Shown here in pieces: positions 32,242 to 43,610 of a stretch of 64,000 nt of DNA. The position numbers and the translations under genes are program-made. The notes under the pieces are model-generated. The model was not told the origin of the DNA and did not search any database. It saw nothing but the letters and a program-made list of their open reading frames with translations. The DNA is from Isoperla grammatica. Its lineage: Eukaryota; Arthropoda; Insecta; Plecoptera; Perlodidae. The stretch's first letter is position 1. Each line of letters starts with the position of its first letter. The DNA lies in the NCBI GenBank assembly GCA_945910005.1, contig OX246737.1:83483414-83547413 (forward strand), given 5' to 3'.

Positions 32242-34252
32242 TTAGTTAGTGATATTATCTAGTTGCATGAGGTTAGTGACGTGGAATCGTTTTTTCATGT
32301 TGTTCATCACAACAATCTTGCCATCGCGAGTCCAACAATTTTGAAAACCGAATCGTTCCCTCGCCGCCTTGAACACAGCCTGACGTTGTAGAGTGAGAGC
32401 CTCGGTGATTGTCCGTCCGCTCCCCTTCAGTCGCTTCTTGGCATACCACACAGCCTGACGTTGTAGTATGAGAGCCTCGGTGATTGTCCGTCCGCTCCCT
32501 TTCAGTCGCTTCTTGGCATACCACACAGCCTGACGTTGTAGTGTGAGAGCCTCGGTGATTGTCCGTCCGCTCCCTTTCAGTCGCTTCTTGGCATACCACA
32601 CAGCCTGACGTTGTAGTGTGAGAGCCTCGGTGATTGTCCGTCCGCTCCCTTTCAGTCGCTTCTTGGCATACCACACAGCCTGACGTTGTAGTGTGAGAGC
32701 CTCGGTGATTGTCCGTCCGCTCCCTTTCAGTCGCTTCTTGGCATACCACACAGCCTGACGTTGTAGTGTGAGAGCCTCGGTGATTGTCCGTCCGCTCCCT
32801 TTCAGTCGCTTCTTGGCATACCACACAGCCTGACGTTGTAGTGTGAGAGCCTCGGTGATTGTCCGTCCGCTCCCTTTAAGTCGCTTCTTGGCATACCACA
32901 CAGCCTGACGTTGTAGTGTGAGAGCCCCGGTGATTGTCCGTCCGCTCCCTTTAAGTCGCTTCTTGGCATACCACACAGCCTGACGTTGTAGTGTGAGAGC
33001 CTCGGTGATTGTCCGTCCGCTCCCTTTCAGTCGCTTCTTGGCATACCACACAGCCTGACGTTGTAGTGTGAGAGCCCCGGTGATTGTCCGTCCGCTCCCT
33101 TTAAGTCGCTTCTTGGCATACCACACAGCCTGACGTTGATGTGTGAGAGCCTCGGTGATTGTCCGTCCGCTCCCTTTCAGTCGCTTCTTGGCATACCACA
33201 CAGCCTGACGTTGTAGTGTGAGAGCCTCGGTGATTGTCCGTCCGCTCCCTTTCAGTCGCTTCTTGGCATACCACACAGCCTGACGTTGTAGTGTGAGAGC
33301 CTCGGTGATTGTCCGTCCGCTCCCTTTCAGTCGCTTCTTGGCATACCACACAGCCTGACGTTGTAGTGTGAGAGCCTCGGTGATTGTCCGTCCGCTCCCT
33401 TTCAGTCGCTTCTTGGCATACCACACAGCCTGACGTTGTAGTGTGAGAGCCTCGGTGATTGTCCGTCCGCTCCCTTTCAGTCGCTTCTTGGCATACCACA
33501 CAGCCTGACGTTGTAGTGTGAGAGCCTCGGTGATTGTCCGTCCGCTCCCTTTCAGTCGCTTCTTGGCATACCACACAGCCTGACGTTGTAGTGTGACAGC
33601 CTCGGTGATTGTCCGTCCGCTCCCTTTCAGTCGCTTCTTGGCATACCACACAGCCTGACGTTGTAGTGTGAGAGCCTCGGTGATTGTCCGTCCGCTCCCT
33701 TTCAGTCGCTTCTTGGCATACCACACAGCCTCGCGATCTAGGTAACTAATACATTTGATGATGATCGGACGTGTATTTTTTTCTCCTTGTCGAGGGTGTG
33801 GGCCTATTCTGTGGCATCGGTCAATATCTCCAGTACGTAGGGGAATATCGAGACTATTATTAATAATCTCGATGACTGATTTGTAGGTTTGTTCCCTGTC
33901 ACTCTCCGGAACACCATGAATGAGGAGACAGTTGCGCCTGCTGTTTTGTTCCAGGTGTTCCACCCTCTCTTCTAACATGTCGGCTTTTTGAACTATTGCT
34001 CCAATCTGATTTTTTATTTGGTCCAGTCCTTGTTCGTATTCAGTCTTAAGTCAATAAAGGCGTTGTGTAGTCCGTCAGTCGGCGCGCCCCCTTTGTCTGT
34101 GGTCATAGTCGGCGGGTTCAACTTCTGCTCGAATGCTTGCATATTTTTATATATATTTCTTGTTCGAAGTTGGATAACTTTTGTGTGGTAGCAAGAAGGT
34201 CTTCGTTTATTTGTTTCGCGGTCACGCGGGTCTGAGTCTGTATCTGTGCCAT
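32242..34252 (-). pseudogene. LINE ORF1 (L1-type RNA-binding protein) with a 75-bp in-frame expansion
   Basis: Reading the - strand, the product starts MAQIQTQTRVTAKQINEDLL at 34252 but shifts frame near 34.05 kb. From 33978 it is open for 578 residues. It begins with a coiled-coil end (MLEERVEHLEQNSRRNCLLI), then an RRM-like part (HGVPESDREQTYKSVIEIIN, CHRIGPHPRQGEKNTRPIII). The repeat follows, and the normal C-terminal domain ends it (ARERFGFQNCWTRDGKIVVM). No ORF2 lies downstream; the copy is cut soon after the ORF1 stop. The layout matches ORF1p of L1-like/Tx1-like LINEs. The frame break makes function doubtful. Confidence 0.8.
32378..33730 (-). repeat. 75-bp minisatellite inside the LINE ORF1, 18 copies
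   Basis: Each 75-bp unit encodes AVWYAKKRLKGSGRTITEAL plus TLQRQ. 18 copies keep one open frame. Variants are few (TEAV, TGAL, THQRQ, ILQRQ). The single-copy ancestor can be read from the flanks: ...DREAVWYAK... and ...LQRQAVFKAA; the shared AV at each edge suggests how the first duplication arose. Confidence 0.95.
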
Positions 34253-34259
34253 CTTGCGG

Positions 34260-34600
34260 TAGTTTGTGTATTACTTAGAGCGCGTGATGTGACAGGTAGC
34301 TCCACGGCCTTCAGCGGGGAGTGGATCGATGAGTGGCGACACCTTGCGGATATAGTGGGAATTATTTGAAGATCAAGGCAGCGTCTCTTATGTTATTTTA
34401 TGATGTCCAGGGATATTATTAGATCTGATTTTACTGGTCAATGTGTGTAAATTAGCTGTAGGTTTGTAGGCTAGAACTTACTGATCTTTAGACGGGCACG
34501 CAAACGATGTTCTTGAAGTGATTGGAAAGCGTGGTTAGAGAACTTGAGGTTTTATTTCGGAGCTGTTAAACACTCAAATCAACAGACGAAGCCATCTTGC
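34260..34600 (+). other. Probable 5' part of the LINE or spacer
   Basis: Immediately upstream (on the - strand) of the LINE ORF1 start; it may be its 5' UTR. No feature is otherwise visible. Confidence 0.3.
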
Positions 34601-34803
34601 ACATTGAAGTAATGTGTACTTGGTAGATAGCTTGACGGTAGCTCGCTCAAGCTCAGAGGTAATAGAAGTAATGTGTACTTGGTAGATAACTTGACGGTAA
34701 CTCTCAGGCTCAGAGGTAATAGAAGTAATGTGTATAATTAGTAGATAACTTGACGGTAACTCTCAGGCTCAGGTCAGAGGTAATATAAGTAATGTGTACT
34801 TGG

Positions 34804-36188
34804 CACTGGCGGTCATTCCGGTGCTGTAACTGTTGCATCCTCAAATGGCACATTTTAATTACTACCAAATGTAATATTATCATTCGATTTATGTATGGAA
34901 ATCAAAGTTAGTTTTAAATATTTACGACTTTACTATTGCAGTAGATTGATTTAGGGTACCTAAATAGCAGCCCAGATTATTATCTCTGGTGGCATTCTCC
35001 CCCAGCCCCTTCGTGGCATACTTGTAATTGACCATTCATTCATAAAGTTCCAAGAAAATCTATCTTCGTCATACCCTCATTCCATCCATTATGCACATTT
35101 TTCACCTGCGTCCCTTATTTTGCCATTTGTTTCCGTTGTTTAGTATGGTTCCAGCTTTTCTAGTGGCAATACTAGTGTGCTGTGCGTGTGTGATGTGATG
35201 GCCGGTTGTGTTATCATTTCATTACGTTTAATAAAACATTGACAATAATTTTGACTACAGTGTATATAAGTGACCATAAAATAATATACCGCCACATATG
35301 TTTCACTTTATTGTTCTGCGAATTAATTTTATGATTTCAAGATGAAAAGACAAAACAAGAATAACAGTAAACATAATTATTTCTCAAAAAAGACAAGTGA
35401 AAACAACAAAACGAAAGATAATCTTGTAAGTGATAGTGAGAAGAATAAAACAGGTGTTAGCAACCGACTCCAAAAGGAACACAGAACAGAGAAATTAGGA
35501 GATACATGTCAAGCTGCGTTGACAGATAGTGACAAGGAGAAATGCACTTCCAAACATGCACAACGTCCAAAATCAGGTAGTAATGAAAAAGCTGATTTCA
35601 AAGTAATTCCTCAAGGCGTGGACGAATTTAGGGCGTATGTTTTACGTGGGCCACACCAACCACTAGGAAATTTCCCAAAAGTAGATTGTAGTGGTAGAAA
35701 TAGAAACAGGGGATTTATTCATTTGTAGCTAGTACGAGGATCATGAATGGGTTGAGTTTTAGCTTGCTCTTGTTGATGACTGTGGAGAAAGAAAGATGTC
35801 GAAATGTCAAGATTGAAAATGTTATCAATCACTTTAAGGCTCAAGCGGATCGAAGGCTTCTGTTGTAGGTAAGCGTAAATACTGCAATCCATCTTTGTCA
35901 TCCTTTATAGTTCGATAAAAAAAAAAAAACAACAACTATGCACTGTTAGTTAAAAAAATAAACAGTTCAAATAATTATGTATGAACTATGGATACAGGCA
36001 GTCGTTCGTTCCGTAGTGGATATTTAACTAACTAAGCTCCTAATCCATTTACAACATTCAAAATAATATTAAATCATCCCCCCCCCCCCATCAGACCCTC
36101 CTCCTTAAACTCAACTGCTCATACATGAGAACATCGACCGAATTTCTTAGTTTGGCAACACCTGATTTATAGCAAATGACCGCCAGTG
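34804..36188 (+). mobile_element. hAT-type transposon inserted in the 57-bp array
   Basis: Terminal inverted repeats CACTGGCGGTCATT and AATGACCGCCAGTG bound 1,385 bp. The 8 bases outside each end are GTACTTGG (34796-34803) and GTACTTAG (36189-36196), matching 7 of 8, the duplication length of hAT elements. Both flanks are 57-bp array sequence, so the element split the array. It carries a transposase N-terminal remnant at 35342-35728. Confidence 0.87.
35342..35728 (+). pseudogene. N-terminal remnant of a ZMYM1/TTF-type hAT transposase
   Basis: 128 residues: a Lys/Asn/Ser-rich start (MKRQNKNNSKHNYFSKKTSE) and an end reading YVLRGPHQPLGNFPKVDCSG. The GPxQPxxxxFPK stretch resembles the segment just before the TTF zinc finger of ZMYM1-like hAT proteins; the finger, the DDE residues and the dimerisation domain are all missing. 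It ends at a TAG at 35726-35728. It lies inside the TIRs, so it is very probably the relic of the element's own transposase, making this copy non-autonomous. Confidence 0.6.
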
Positions 36189-39100
36189 GTACTTAGTAGA
36201 TAACTTGACGGTAACTCTCAGGCTCAGAGGTAATAGAAGTAATGTGTACGTGGTAGGTAACTTAACGGCAACTCTCAGACTCAGAGGTTATAGAAGTAAT
36301 GTGTACGAGGTAGGTAACTTAACGGCAACTCTCAGGCTCAGAGGTTATAGAAGTAATGTCTACGAGGTAGGTAACTTAACGGCAACTCTCAGGCTCAGAG
36401 GTTATAGAAGTAATGTGTACGTGGTAGGTAACTTAACGGCAACTCTCAGGCTCAGAGGTTATAGAAGTAATGTGTACGTGGTAGGTAACTTAACGGCAAC
36501 TCTCAGACTCAGAGGTTATAGAAGTAATGTGTACGTGGTAGGTAACTTAACGGCAACTCTCAGGCTCAGAGGTTATTGAAGTAATGTGTACGAGGTAGGT
36601 AACTTAACGGCAACTCTCAGGCTCAGAGGTTATAGAAGTAATGTGTACGTGGTAGGTAACTTAACGGCAACTCTCAGGCTCAGAGGTTATAGAAGTATTG
36701 TGTACGTGGTAGGTAACTTAACGGCAACTCTCAGGCTCAGAGGTTATAGAAGTAATGTGTACGAGATAGGTAACTTAACGGCAACCCTCAGGCTCAGAGG
36801 TTATAGAAGTAATGTGTACGTGGTAGGTAACTTAACGGCAACTCTCAGGCTCAGAGGTTATAGAAGTATTGTGTACGTGGTAGGTAACTTAACGGCAACT
36901 CTCAGGCTCAGAGGTTATAGAAGTAATGTGTACGTGGTAGGTAACTTAACGGCAACTCTCAGGCTCAGAGGTTATAGAAGTAATGTGTACGTGGTAGGTA
37001 ACTTAACGGCAACTCTCAGGCTCAGAGGTTATAGAAGTAATGTGTACGTGGTAGGTAACTAAACGGCAACTCTCAGGCTCAGAGGTTATAGAAGTAATGT
37101 GTACGTGGTAGGTAACTTAACGGCAACTCTCAGACTCAGAGGTTATAGAAGTAATGTGTACGTGGTAGGTAACTTAATGGCAACTCTCAGGCTCAGAGGT
37201 TATAGAAGTAATGTGTACGTGGTAGGTAACTTAACGGCAACTCTCAGACTCAGAGGTTATAGAAGTAATGTGTACGAGGTAGGTAACTTAACGGCAACTC
37301 TCAGACTCAGAGGTTATTGAAGTAATGTGTACGTGGTAGGTAACTTAACGGCCACTCTCAGGCTCAGAGGTTATAGAAGTAATGTGTACGAGGTAGGTAA
37401 CTTAACGGCAATTCTCAGACTCAGAGGTTATAGAAGTAATGTGTACGTGGTAGGTAACTTAACGGCAACTCTCAGGCACAGAGGTTATAGAAGTAATGTG
37501 TACGTGGTAGGTAACTTAACGGCAACTCTCAGGCTCAGAGGTAATAGAAGTAATGTGTACGAGGTAGGTAACTTAACGGCAACTCTCAGACTCAGAGGTT
37601 ATAGAAGTAATGTGTACGTGGTAGGTAACTTAACGGCAACTCTCAGGCACAGAGGTTATAGAAGTAATGTGTACGTGGTAGGTAACTTAACGGCAACTCT
37701 CAGGCTCAGAGGTTATAGAAGTAATGTGTACGTGGTAGGTAACTTAACGGCAACTCTCAGGCACAGAGGTTATAGAAGTAATGTGTACGTGGTAGGTAAC
37801 TTAACGGCAACTACAGACTCAGAGGTTATAGAAGTAATGTGTACGTGGTAGGTAACTTAACGGCAACTCTCAGGCTCAGAGGTTATAGAAGTAATGTGTA
37901 CGTGGTAGGTAACTTAACGGCAACTCTCAGGCTCAGAGGTTATAGAAGTAATGTGTACGTGGTAGGTAACTTAACGGCAACTCTCAGGCTCAGAGGTTAT
38001 AGAAGTAATGTGAACGTGGTAGGTAACTTAACGGCAACTCTCAGACTCAGAGGTTATAGAAGTAATGTGTACGTGGTAGGTAACTTAACGGCAACTCTCA
38101 GGCTCAGAGGTAATAGAAGTAATGTGTACGTGGTAGGTAACTTAACGGCAACTCTCAGGCTCAGAGGTTATAGAAGTAATGTGTACGTGGTAGGTAACTT
38201 AACGGCAACTCTCAGGCTCAGAGGTTATAGAAGTAATGTGTACGTGGTAGGTAACTTAACGGCAACTCTCAGGCTCAGAGGTTATAGAAGTAATGTGTAC
38301 GTGGTAGGTAACTTAACGGCAACTCTCAGACTCAGATGTAATAGAAGTAATGTGTACGAGGTAGGTAACTTAACGGCAACTACAGACTCAGAGGTTATAG
38401 AAGTAATGTGTATGTGGTAGGTAACTTAACGGCAACTCTCAGGCTCAGAGGTTATAGAAGTAATGTGTACGTGGTAGGTAACTTAACGGCAACTCTCAGA
38501 CTCAGAGGTAATAGAAGTAATGTGTACGAGGTAGGTAACTTAACGGCAACTCTCAGACTCAGAGGTTATAGAAGTAATGTGTACGAGGTAGGTAACTTAA
38601 CGGCAACTCTCAGACTCAGAGGTTATAGAAGTAATGTGTACGTGGTAGGTAACTTAACGGCAACTCTCAGGCTCAGAGGTTATAGAAGTAATGTGTACGT
38701 GGTAGGTAACTTAACGGCAACTCTCAGGCTCAGAGGTAATAGAAGTAATGTGTACGTGGTAGGTAACTTAACGGCAACTCTCAGACTCAGAGGTTATAGA
38801 AGTAATGTGTACGAGGTAGGTAACTTAACGGCAACTCTCAGACTCAGAGGTTATAGAAGTAATGTGTACGTGGTAGGTAACTTAACGGCAACTCTCAGGC
38901 TCAGAGGTTATAGAAGTAATGTGTACGTGGTAGGTAACTTAACGGCAACTCTCAGACTCAGAGGTAATAGAAGTAATGTGTACGAGGTAGGTAACTTAAC
39001 GGCAACTCTCAGACTCAGAGGTAATAGAAGTAATGTGTACGTGGTAGGTAACTTAACGGCAACTCTCAGGCTCAGAGGTAATAGAAGTAATGTGTACGTG

Positions 39101-39809
39101 GTAGGTAACTTAACGGCAACTCTCAGGCTCAGAGGTAATAGAAGTAATGTGTACGTGGTAGGTAACTTAACGGCAACTCTCAGACTCAGAGGTAATAGAA
39201 GTAATGTGTACGAGGTAGGTAACTTAACGGCAACTCTCAGACTCAGAGGTTATAGAAGTAATGTGTACGAGGTAGGTAACTTAACGGCAACTCTCAGGCT
39301 CAGAGGTTATAGAAGTAATGTGTACGAGGTAGGTAACTTAACGGCAACTCTCAGGCTCAGAGGTTATAGAAGTAATGTGTACGTGGTAGGTAACTTAACG
39401 GCAACTCTCAGGCTCAGAGGTTATAGAAGTAATGTGTACGAGGTAGGTAACTTAACGGCAACTCTCAGGCTCAGAGGTTATAGAAGTAATGTGTACGTGG
39501 TAGGTAACTTAACGGCAACTCTCAGGCTCAGAGGTAATAGAAGTAATGTGTACGAGGTAGGTAACTTAACGGCAACTCTCAGGCTCAGAGGTTATAGAAG
39601 TAATGTGTACGTGGTAGGTAGCTTAACGGCAACTCTCAGGCTCAGAGGTTATAGAAGTAATGTGTACGTGGTGGGTAACTTAACGGCAACTACAAGCTCA
39701 GAGGTTATAGAAGTAATGTGTGCGTGGTAGGTAACTTAACGGCAACTCTCAGGCTCAGAGGTTATAGAAGTAATGTGTACTTAGTGGATAACTTATAAGA
39801 AAAGTGATC

Positions 39810-40090
39810 AAGTGATTGATTAATGGGGCTTAACGTCTCATATTTTTGCAACTATGGCTAATCGAGACGATGAGCGGGTGATAATGAGGATGGGAAAGAT
39901 GACGATGAAGAATAAAGCCACATCCGAATCAGATCTATTGTACGTCGCGTGGGTCGTCATATGGGAGTCCAGCAAGGGAGGGCAGGGCCAAGTGGGAGGA
40001 TAAATATTCAGTGGGACAGTGGGGGGGAAAGGGACAGGGTCTCCTTTTGTCGCCTCTTACGACTAGCAGAGTCACTCTGGGCCTATCAAC
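39810..40090. repeat. Dispersed SINE-like repeat at the end of the 57-bp array
   Basis: Begins TGATTGATTAATGGGGCTTA and continues ATCGAGACGATGAGCGGGTG, ACATCCGAATCAGATCTATT; it is a second copy of the repeat inside the 34-bp array at 13181-13556. It is non-coding. Confidence 0.75.
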
Positions 40091-40437
40091 TTCGTCTCAA
40101 ATTCTCTCATATAAAACCGTATAGGAAGTTATATTTAGGGTATATGCAAATGAACATCCGTCAATAGTAGATCAAATTATAACTCATTTCCTTTTTAACT
40201 TTCTTTTCCTACTTTTTTCAAATGACAAATGAAACATGTTCATAATGCTCATGATGCTTTATGTCTTCTGACGAGGATGGACACATGGACACGTTACAAA
40301 CAATACTAAAATAATAAACATATTATTTCAATCTTGAGTAAATAAGTGGTGAAAATAATACAAAATATTTGTATTAAGAAACTGTTTTTAAAGTCCATGT
40401 AGTGTCCAAGTAAGTAAAGTAGGTTTGTGTTTGTCAG
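40091..40437 (+). other. Intronic spacer before exon k
   Basis: A+T-rich; nothing recognised. Confidence 0.4.
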
Positions 40438-40641
40438 ATGCGAGCATGGAGATGCTGCGGGCCGCGGGGTCTAGTCCCAGCGTTATGCACCGCGACGGAA
40501 GCTCGGAAGATCTTGCCGGAGACGAAGAGGAGGACATGGGGGTGTACGCAGACTCGTATAAAAGCCACACCTGGATCTATATTGGGGACAGCGAGGAAAT
40601 GAACGTCTGGCACAAACCGGATATCAAGGAGAAAGAGAAAG
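40438..40641 (+). CDS. PDZ-scaffold-like gene, exon k
   Basis: 204 nt after GTTTGTCAG, ending GAGAAAG|GTAGGT; phase 1 in and phase 1 out. It reads (D)ASMEMLRAAGSSPSVMHRDG, then SSEDLAGDEEEDMGVYADSY, then KSHTWIYIGDSEEMNVWHKP and DIKEKEK. The aromatic, compact SHTWIYIGDSEEMNVWHKPD segment looks more conserved and more ordered than the rest of the chain and would be the best query for identifying the family. The Asp codon is split with exon j. The similar-looking antisense open frames are shadows. Confidence 0.86.
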
Positions 40642-41301
40642 GTAGGTAAAGGGGGCATGGGCGTGTACGTTGACTCATGCAAGGGTTATACGTAGGAGAA
40701 AGTGGGAGACATAGAAGACAGTTGGGAGATAAGAGGCGTCCACGTCTTCCAAAGGAAGAAGGAAAATACTACATAATTGAACCATGTAGTTATACTTACT
40801 TTTCCCAAGTATTTTCTTAGTTTAAAAGTCCCTAGTATTTACATAATTTGGTTGTGGCAGTAGCATTGTAGGTAAAATACCAACCAAATATTTAAGATTT
40901 TTCCGCAAATATAATATGTGCTGACGGCTGATATTGTATGTTTTTATTTGATTTCTTATTCTATGTGTTCATGTATACTAATCAGTTCAAACAAATGTAT
41001 AAAAGACCGCATTGTTTCTAACTAGGAAAACGCTCTGTGTGACACGTTGATAAGCGAGCGCGACCATGTCCACGAATTTTCTGGCGAAAAGTTCTCAAAG
41101 CTATCATCATTGTTCAATGTAAGAGATAAAGATAAAAGTGTCGCAAGCGGCCTCGTTCCTCCAGTGCCGTTATACTGAACACACTAATATCATCATCAAT
41201 ATAAGAATGTTCATATTTGTTCAAAAACAACATTGAAAGCAATAGTGTGTAAAGATTTGAATTTGTGTTTTAGTTATTATACTTCCAGCTATTGTGCTAT
41301 A
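40642..41301 (+). other. Intronic spacer
   Basis: No gene or repeat recognised. Confidence 0.4.
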
Positions 41302-42110
41302 AAGGCGGGTTCACACAAAATGACTAAGACTAACGATTAGTGTTTAAGAAAGTTGAAATATACGATTTACATTGAAGCGTTCACATACTTTACTAGTGAT
41401 AAGTGTTAAAGACCGAGTGATTAAGAAAGTTCATTATTGTTATTCACGATTGTTAAGCGTTAGTAACAACCAATCGCTGCGTGGAACGTCACAGTAGTTC
41501 AGCCAATGAAAATTTTACCATCCCAGTCAAGTTAAGTTTTAATGTTGTTTAGGTTTTCACTCTTAGGCAAAGTTTGTTTTGACAGCTTCCGGTCACGGCT
41601 TCCGGTATCGATGTAAACAATAGGTTCGTTTGATTTGGCTACACCTTTTGTACTTTTTGCACTCACTCCATGTTATTTCATGAGGTAAATGTCAAAGAGT
41701 ACAAAGTGACAGTAAATCAAACGAACCTTATTTTAAATCAAAGTTGCACGTCGCTTGCTGCGACCTGTAGGTTATCAGTCCATATTTGTTACTATTTGAA
41801 AATGAATTCCGATAATGAGTGACTATATGGCGATATCATTCATAATTCATCCATTTTCAGAAAATATAGTAACAGCTGTCAGCTTCGAGACAACATGGAA
41901 CCGTTTTTGTTTTACACACCCACGCCATAGTACTAATTTTTACGGGAAGACGGGATTTTTACTCACTTGTCAAAGCACTCGAAGACTGCCATCTTTCAAA
42001 GTCGTCATGTATTTCTTTGCAAGATATGGGGGGCAGAGTTTAGTTTTCCTAAGGCTTAGTCACTGGTTGTTAGTCTTAGTCCATAGTCATTCTGTCTGAA
42101 CGCGCCTTAA
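41302..42110. mobile_element. MITE-like element with long imperfect TIRs
   Basis: GGCGGGTTCACACAAAATGA at the left pairs with TCATTCTGTCTGAACGCGCC at the right, followed on both sides by ACTAAGACTAAC-type sequence. A smaller inverted-repeat element is nested at 41622-41729. The 94-residue open frame at 41815-42099 has no coding character. Confidence 0.75.
41622..41729. mobile_element. Small nested MITE (108 bp)
   Basis: Ends AGGTTCGTTTGATTT and AAATCAAACGAACCT are perfect 15-bp inverted repeats; inner GTACTTTTTGCACT / AGTGCAAAAAGTAC-like pairing is partial. Confidence 0.7.
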
Positions 42111-42184
42111 AAGATTGGTTGTCGACCATATAAATTATTGCTTGGGTTATTCGTTGTCATAGTTACTTTACTTCAATACCGCAA

Positions 42185-42640
42185 TACAAATGTAATTTGT
42201 ATCAACAATACTTATCGGATCGCGTTTAAATAAGTATATTCATGACCGGACAAAAAGTTACTATAATATAGTCACCAACATTTTGCCGTTACTGTCTTTC
42301 AGAAATATATTAATATTTTCGAGAAACTTTCATGCAACTCGGTCATTTCTTATCAGATCGCCATAGAATTACATTTATACGCCATTTAGTTTCAGAAAAA
42401 TATTTTACAGCAAATATGGTGTAACTTTGAAACTTTTCGAACGATTTTGCACAAAAATATACACCTTCAATCCACATCGAGACTTGTGGATGGTCCAAAT
42501 TTTTACTTGATTAGACTTTCCGTTCGACCGCTATCGACACTCGACAGACATAAAAAAAACAAATAATAATAATAATAATAAAAAAAAAACGAGTGCCATA
42601 AAAGTTTAATGGAGACGCTCGTTTCGCTCGCTTTAAAAAT
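42185..42640 (+). repeat. Dispersed repeat family E, copy 1
   Basis: About 450 bp shared with 46335-46800: CATGACCGGACAAAAAGTTA, ACACCTTCAATCCACAT, GGACTTTCCGTTCGACCGCT-like blocks and a terminal AATGGAGACGCTCG. Both copies contain an A-rich tract near the end. It is non-coding. Confidence 0.75.
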
Positions 42641-42824
42641 AAACTCGGTACTTTTTTCCATAACCAAACGCTCTAAAGGTACAATAATATCAAGCAATGT
42701 TAATCAGTTGTGATATTGTATAGTTGAAGATGCATTGGCAAGCCTTGAATTGCTGTTGTCACCATATTTTAAGTAGATATCTGTTCAATAATACAGTGTA
42801 CTCAGTCAGTGATGACGTCAACAG

Positions 42825-42986
42825 GTGAGGCGGAGAAGGGGGATGCAGACGTGGAGCGCCGAGGTTCGGGAGAATCCACCAATTCTGAGAAAGACTTCCG
42901 GCGGAAGTACCAGGCCATCACTCACCGCATGGTCCATCGTAAATCGTCAGTGGAGATGTACAAGAGGCTTCAGTCAAAATCTTTCG
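42825..42986 (+). CDS. PDZ-scaffold-like gene, exon l
   Basis: 162 nt from GTCAACAG to the donor CTTTCG|GTACAA, phase 1 in and phase 1 out. It reads [20 protein letters not shown], then [20 protein letters not shown] and [13 protein letters not shown]. The second half is basic and probably helical, and leads directly into the PDZ exon. A second acceptor 15 bases upstream (ACTCAGTCAG, exon start 42810) is also in phase and would add five residues; the sequence does not decide between them. There are 20.3 kb of intron before the next exon. Confidence 0.85.
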
Positions 42987-43610
42987 GTACAAAGGGATTT
43001 ATATCAACATTTAATTTAGCACTTAGATGAGCAGTTGTAACATTAACATTCACCAAGGACGTACGTGAACACATAACGACACCAGTCATTTTACCCTACC
43101 CACACGCAAAGCAACCACACGAGGTAAGCAGCTAGCAATGTTTCAATTCTGAGTTCTATTGAACAAACACCTTCACACTGCTTTCAAAGGTTAATATACC
43201 CGTTCCTCAAACGTAAAATACGCACCTAGACTAAATAGATTGAAAAAAAGTGATCGGTATATTGGAATATTCTACACCCCTCTTAAAACGGACCACTTTG
43301 AACTCTGATAACAAGGCAAGTACGTAAAGTTTAAACCCCTCTTATCTCCGATTCGTTTACTATTAATGGCAGTAATAAGTGTTAGTTCGTGCCGTTTATT
43401 CCATAACTAGTGCAGTGATTTTTTAGGAAGTTATTGCGCAATGTCTGTGGGAGGTGCCCATTTCACGCAGCAGACCTCTTTCATCCGATCACTCAAACTC
43501 CACAAATGTTTAGTTCTCAATAAGTGTTAATCAGTGCTGTTAATTCCAGAATAAGTGCCGCTTTATTTCAAGGGTTATTTAAAAAATAAAACTTTGAGGG
43601 CGCATAAACC
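42987..43610 (+). other. Intronic sequence with an inverted copy of the 45.9-46.3 kb repeat
   Basis: The stretch about 43380-43590 (TCATCCGATCACTCAAACTC, AATAAGTGCCGCTTTATT) is a diverged inverse of 46130-46330 (GAGATCGGATGAAAGG, AATAAAGCAGC). No coding content. Confidence 0.45.

Larger units (their letters stand above)
34604..39795 (+). repeat. 57-bp minisatellite, ~65 copies, split by a hAT element
   Basis: Unit: GTAATGTGTACGTGGTAGGT, AACTTAACGGCAACTCTCAG, GCTCAGAGGTTATAGAA (57 bp). The left part (34604-34803) has about 3-4 older units with TACTTGGTAGATAACTTGAC; the right part (36189-39795) has ~63 units, more homogeneous. Because 57 is a multiple of three and the unit lacks a stop in one frame, open frames up to 440 residues appear (TLRLRGYRSNVYVVGNLTA repeated). 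They are artefacts. Confidence 0.95.

Noticed and set aside
36205..39730. Long open frames (up to 440 residues) repeating TLRLRGYRSNVYVVGNLTA.
   Set aside because: The 57-bp unit is a multiple of three and lacks a stop in one frame. Several frames break and resume at units with indels, there is no start context, and it is an intronic minisatellite.
42809..43030. An independent 73-residue gene starting at the GTG/ATG near 42809.
   Set aside because: The open frame is exon l read through its donor at 42987; phase and sequence tie it to exons k and m.
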